A stretch of 64,000 nt of DNA. Source: Pomphorhynchus laevis (Eukaryota; Acanthocephala; Palaeacanthocephala; Echinorhynchida; Pomphorhynchidae). The notes under the pieces were generated by a model, which was not told the DNA's origin, made no database searches, and was given only the letters and a program-made list of their open reading frames with translations. Of the stretch, positions 61,561 to 64,000 are shown piece by piece. A program made the translations under genes and the position numbers. Location of the stretch: positions 62,001 to 126,000 of the forward strand of contig WNNJ02001203.1 in the NCBI GenBank assembly GCA_012934845.2, read 5' to 3'. Numbering within the stretch: the stretch's first letter is position 1; each line of letters begins with the position of its first letter.

Positions 61561-62129
61561 TATTTTCTTCATTGATCACTAATCTATTGTCATGCAAATT
61601 CTTTCTATTTATACTATTTTTGTGGGTATTGACGTATTTAATGATTTCACATTTAAGGTAAATATAATCGTCATCACAGATTAAAGGTTCAATTAACAGT
61701 CATAAATGGTTCGTATGTATTTATGATATATTCAAAATATATCGTAATTTCCTCATTTTAAGATTTCCCATTAGAAATGTTGCGTCAGAAAGTACACAAA
61801 TATCATAAATACCAGCAATGCATACTCTTTGATAAAGTATGACCTGTATTTTAATTTATTATCAAAATTATATTTGCTTACTATGTGTGATTTATTCAGG
61901 CTCTGGAATAATTCAACCTTCAGAAAAAACAACTTTCGGAAAAAATAAACCTTCGAAAGAATTCAAAATAAAATTATTGACAAAACCTTTGTCGATAAGA
62001 AAAATAAAATCAACGCTTCACATTTTCTGATCTATAAAATAAAATAATCGTAATCCCATATTACAGTCATAAAAGGTTCATGGGTGTTTGATTTTATAAT
62101 GATACAAATCAAAGTCAAGATATTGATTA

Positions 62130-62575
62130 TTGGTAAATACATATATTTTGTGTTTGAAATGTTAAAGTATGCATTTTGATGTCGTTTACTTTCATTATTC
62201 TGCGCATATTAAATGTATGCGCTTCAAAATTTTAAAATTATATATTTTTAATTGAAAAGATGAGTATACGAGTTCAAGGATAAATAAATGTAATATTAAA
62301 TCAAACGATTAACAGTTGATAATACATATCTAGCCAAATAAGTTAAAAACAAGAATATATATGCTATATGATGTGGATGTGATTTTATATTCTTCATAGT
62401 TATGAATGCCCACCAAAAACCGTTTTTATGAAACATATGAACATACGATTTCTTATTGATCATTTAATCATCAAGCGCAGAAGCGTTTGCCAACATTAAA
62501 ACGAATTTTAAAAAAAAGCAAAATACTGTATGTCGAAATAAATAATATTTATCAGCAACATAAGCAAACAGATAG
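62130..62575. repeat. Inverted counterpart of the 3.6-4.6 kb repeat
   Basis: Matches the reverse complement of 3600-3790 and 4370-4640 (for example TGCGCATATTAAATGTATGC and TCATCAAGCGCAGAAGCGTT). It lacks the duplicated middle of the left copy. Confidence 0.75.
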
Positions 62576-63194
62576 TCAATGTCAATGACGGCATATCCTT
62601 GAGTCAGGTTTTCATTCGATATTTATCCATATCTTAAATTCTACAAATAATTAATTAAAAGAAATACTCTCTTAATTTAATAATTTATACAATCTTATCA
62701 CAGTAGCCTCCGGCGATTGTTCAATTAGTTTAAATGGAATAACAAAAAGTTATAAATGCAAAAAATAAACAAAACAGTACAATGTCGCGTCTTGCCATTT
62801 GAAATCTGTATTTTTGTTTCAAGCACACATTATTTCTCTATGAAATGCCTGACCGTTTTATGCTTTGTTTCATATCTCGTCTTCGTATCCGACTCATTGC
62901 TTCTAATTATACAATATTTTATGCATTCATCATTTTTGTGCATATTTTATGCATTCAACATTTCTGTGTACTCATCATTTTTATGCAACCATCACTTTCC
63001 TTATTATTTTGTGACGTCGTAAAATTATTCGTCTTGCAAATAAAAGTGAGGTTTGTCTAGCATACTGTTTACCTCATCCATCTTCGCGCCAGGTTTTAAC
63101 ATTTATCACATTACTTATCTTGCATTTATTGAGTCTTTTTACGCCAAACTTTTGGTTTTGCTCGAACAATTATTAAACAAACGTCAATGTTTAT

Positions 63195-63270
63195 AATGAT
63201 ATCGTAAGGGCCTGTCTTCAATCCATATTTAAATTCTTCAAGTAATTGTGTTAAGTCAATAAGCCCGTTC
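63195..63270 (-). repeat. Block shared with 4036-4110
   Basis: Minus strand reads GAATTTAAATATGGATTGAA followed by GAC.GGCCC, the same as 4075-4105. Both keep a protein-like frame (EFKYGLKTGP). No family recognised. Confidence 0.6.
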
Positions 63271-63299
63271 TATTTAATTATAATATCGAATATATGTAA

Positions 63300-64000
63300 C
63301 TTAATTAAATAATTACGTATTTTACAATATGTAATAATTTATTTTACAGTGACTTTCTGCGACTGTAAAAGGTTCAATCGTCTTTGGCTGCTTTTTAAAC
63401 TTTGGGTTGCGTGGCACTTTTGCCACATTGATCGTGTAATGTGATGTGGCTACGCCATCACAAATGATATTTGTAATGACTAAATGATTTAATGTGGATA
63501 TTTGCGTAATTTATTAACCGTGACTTTTAATGAAATTTTTTTCAATCAATTGATAATAATGAGATATAAAAACTTTATTTGCACAAAATTAAAGATTTTT
63601 AAAATTGTTTATAACGTTTTCAGTTTTTCCACAGTTTGCTATTTCCTTACTCGTGATAGCGATAAAGTGTAAGGCATTACTAAAGATAGTAATATATGGA
63701 TGCTGTCATCATAGAAACAAAATCCTTATACCTTTTGTTCTGACTCAGTCTGAAGTTTCCTCTTCTAACCACGTTCGATGTAGGGCTTTCAATGCGGACA
63801 AATGTTATTGCGATTGTTCAATACAGAAGGGTTTAAGCAACCATTTATGATGTTGTAGAAGAATTTTGAGGAGAGAATTTGTAGATTTGCAATGAAAGGT
63901 ATGTGTGGCATTCAATTCTTGCTCTGCGGAGTGCGGCTTTTATCCAATAATTATTTCTGTCGTTAAAATTTCCAAGAATCATATTACAGCACTTCCCACT
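63300..64000. other. AT-rich end of window, no gene recognised
   Basis: A reading at 63,605-63,850 starts with a hydrophobic stretch and has a C-terminal cysteine cluster (CRAFNADKCYCDCSIQK), which might be an exon of a secreted protein, but nothing around it supports that. Confidence 0.35.

Noticed and set aside
62756-63060. Hydrophobic readings near 62.8-63.0 kb as a membrane protein gene
   Set aside because: Two overlapping frames look alike because of a short internal repeat (TTTATGCATTCA type); no conserved pattern or splice context supports a gene.

Overview
This window looks like repeat-rich nuclear DNA from an invertebrate, probably an arthropod. The reasons are the AT-rich intergenic DNA, the mix of Penelope-like elements (PLEs, including the permuted Naiad type), several LINE clades, a hAT element with an 8-bp target duplication and a Tc1/IS630-like element with TA ends, and the lack of operons or compact coding. 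The species is inferred only; no rRNA, tRNA or confident host gene was recognised.

Layout. 0.7-2.8 kb: decayed LINE on the minus strand; its tail recurs at 17.0-17.5 kb and a piece of its linker region at 24.8-25.1 kb. 3.2-11 kb: AT-rich repeats, a Naiad 5' fragment, a local duplication carrying a reverse transcriptase (RT) fragment, and an RTE-like LINE tail. 11.2-16.3 kb: PLE fragments around a long RT element that ends in a PD-(D/E)XK-like region. 17.6-19.1 kb: a copy of the virus-like tail of the 54-56 kb region, a PLE fragment and an LTR-element integrase fossil. 19.3-28.5 kb: two Naiad copies in inverted orientation; the left one is split by another RT element. 28.5-39.7 kb: PLE fragment, CR1/Jockey-like LINE, then an L2/CR1-like LINE interrupted by a hAT transposon with a perfect target duplication. 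40-42.6 kb: third RT element of the PD-(D/E)XK-type family. 42.6-44.6 kb: PLE bracketed by about 410-bp direct repeats that contain a hammerhead-like motif. 45.6-47.6 kb: repeats with a conserved RNA-like module, and a second copy of the L2-like LINE. 48.7-50.5 kb: DD34E transposon whose inverted ends are arrays of a 22-bp repeat. 50.8-53.2 kb: PLE fragments and a LINE ORF1. 53.7-56.2 and 61.1-61.6 kb: two relics of a capsid-like gene, the first followed by exon-like pieces. 57-60 kb: PLE fragments and a hAT end. 62-63.3 kb: inverted counterpart of the 3.6-4.6 kb repeat.

The window is therefore a nested transposon graveyard with a few well-preserved units: the L2-like LINE, the hAT, the DD34E element and Naiad B. 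The items most worth attention are the DD34E element with satellite-like ends, a GAAAC-(21/22 nt)-CTGANGA module shared by Naiad tails and an unrelated-looking repeat family with changing but complementary arms, the paired capsid-like relics, and the pseudo-LTR PLE with a near-complete hammerhead fold.
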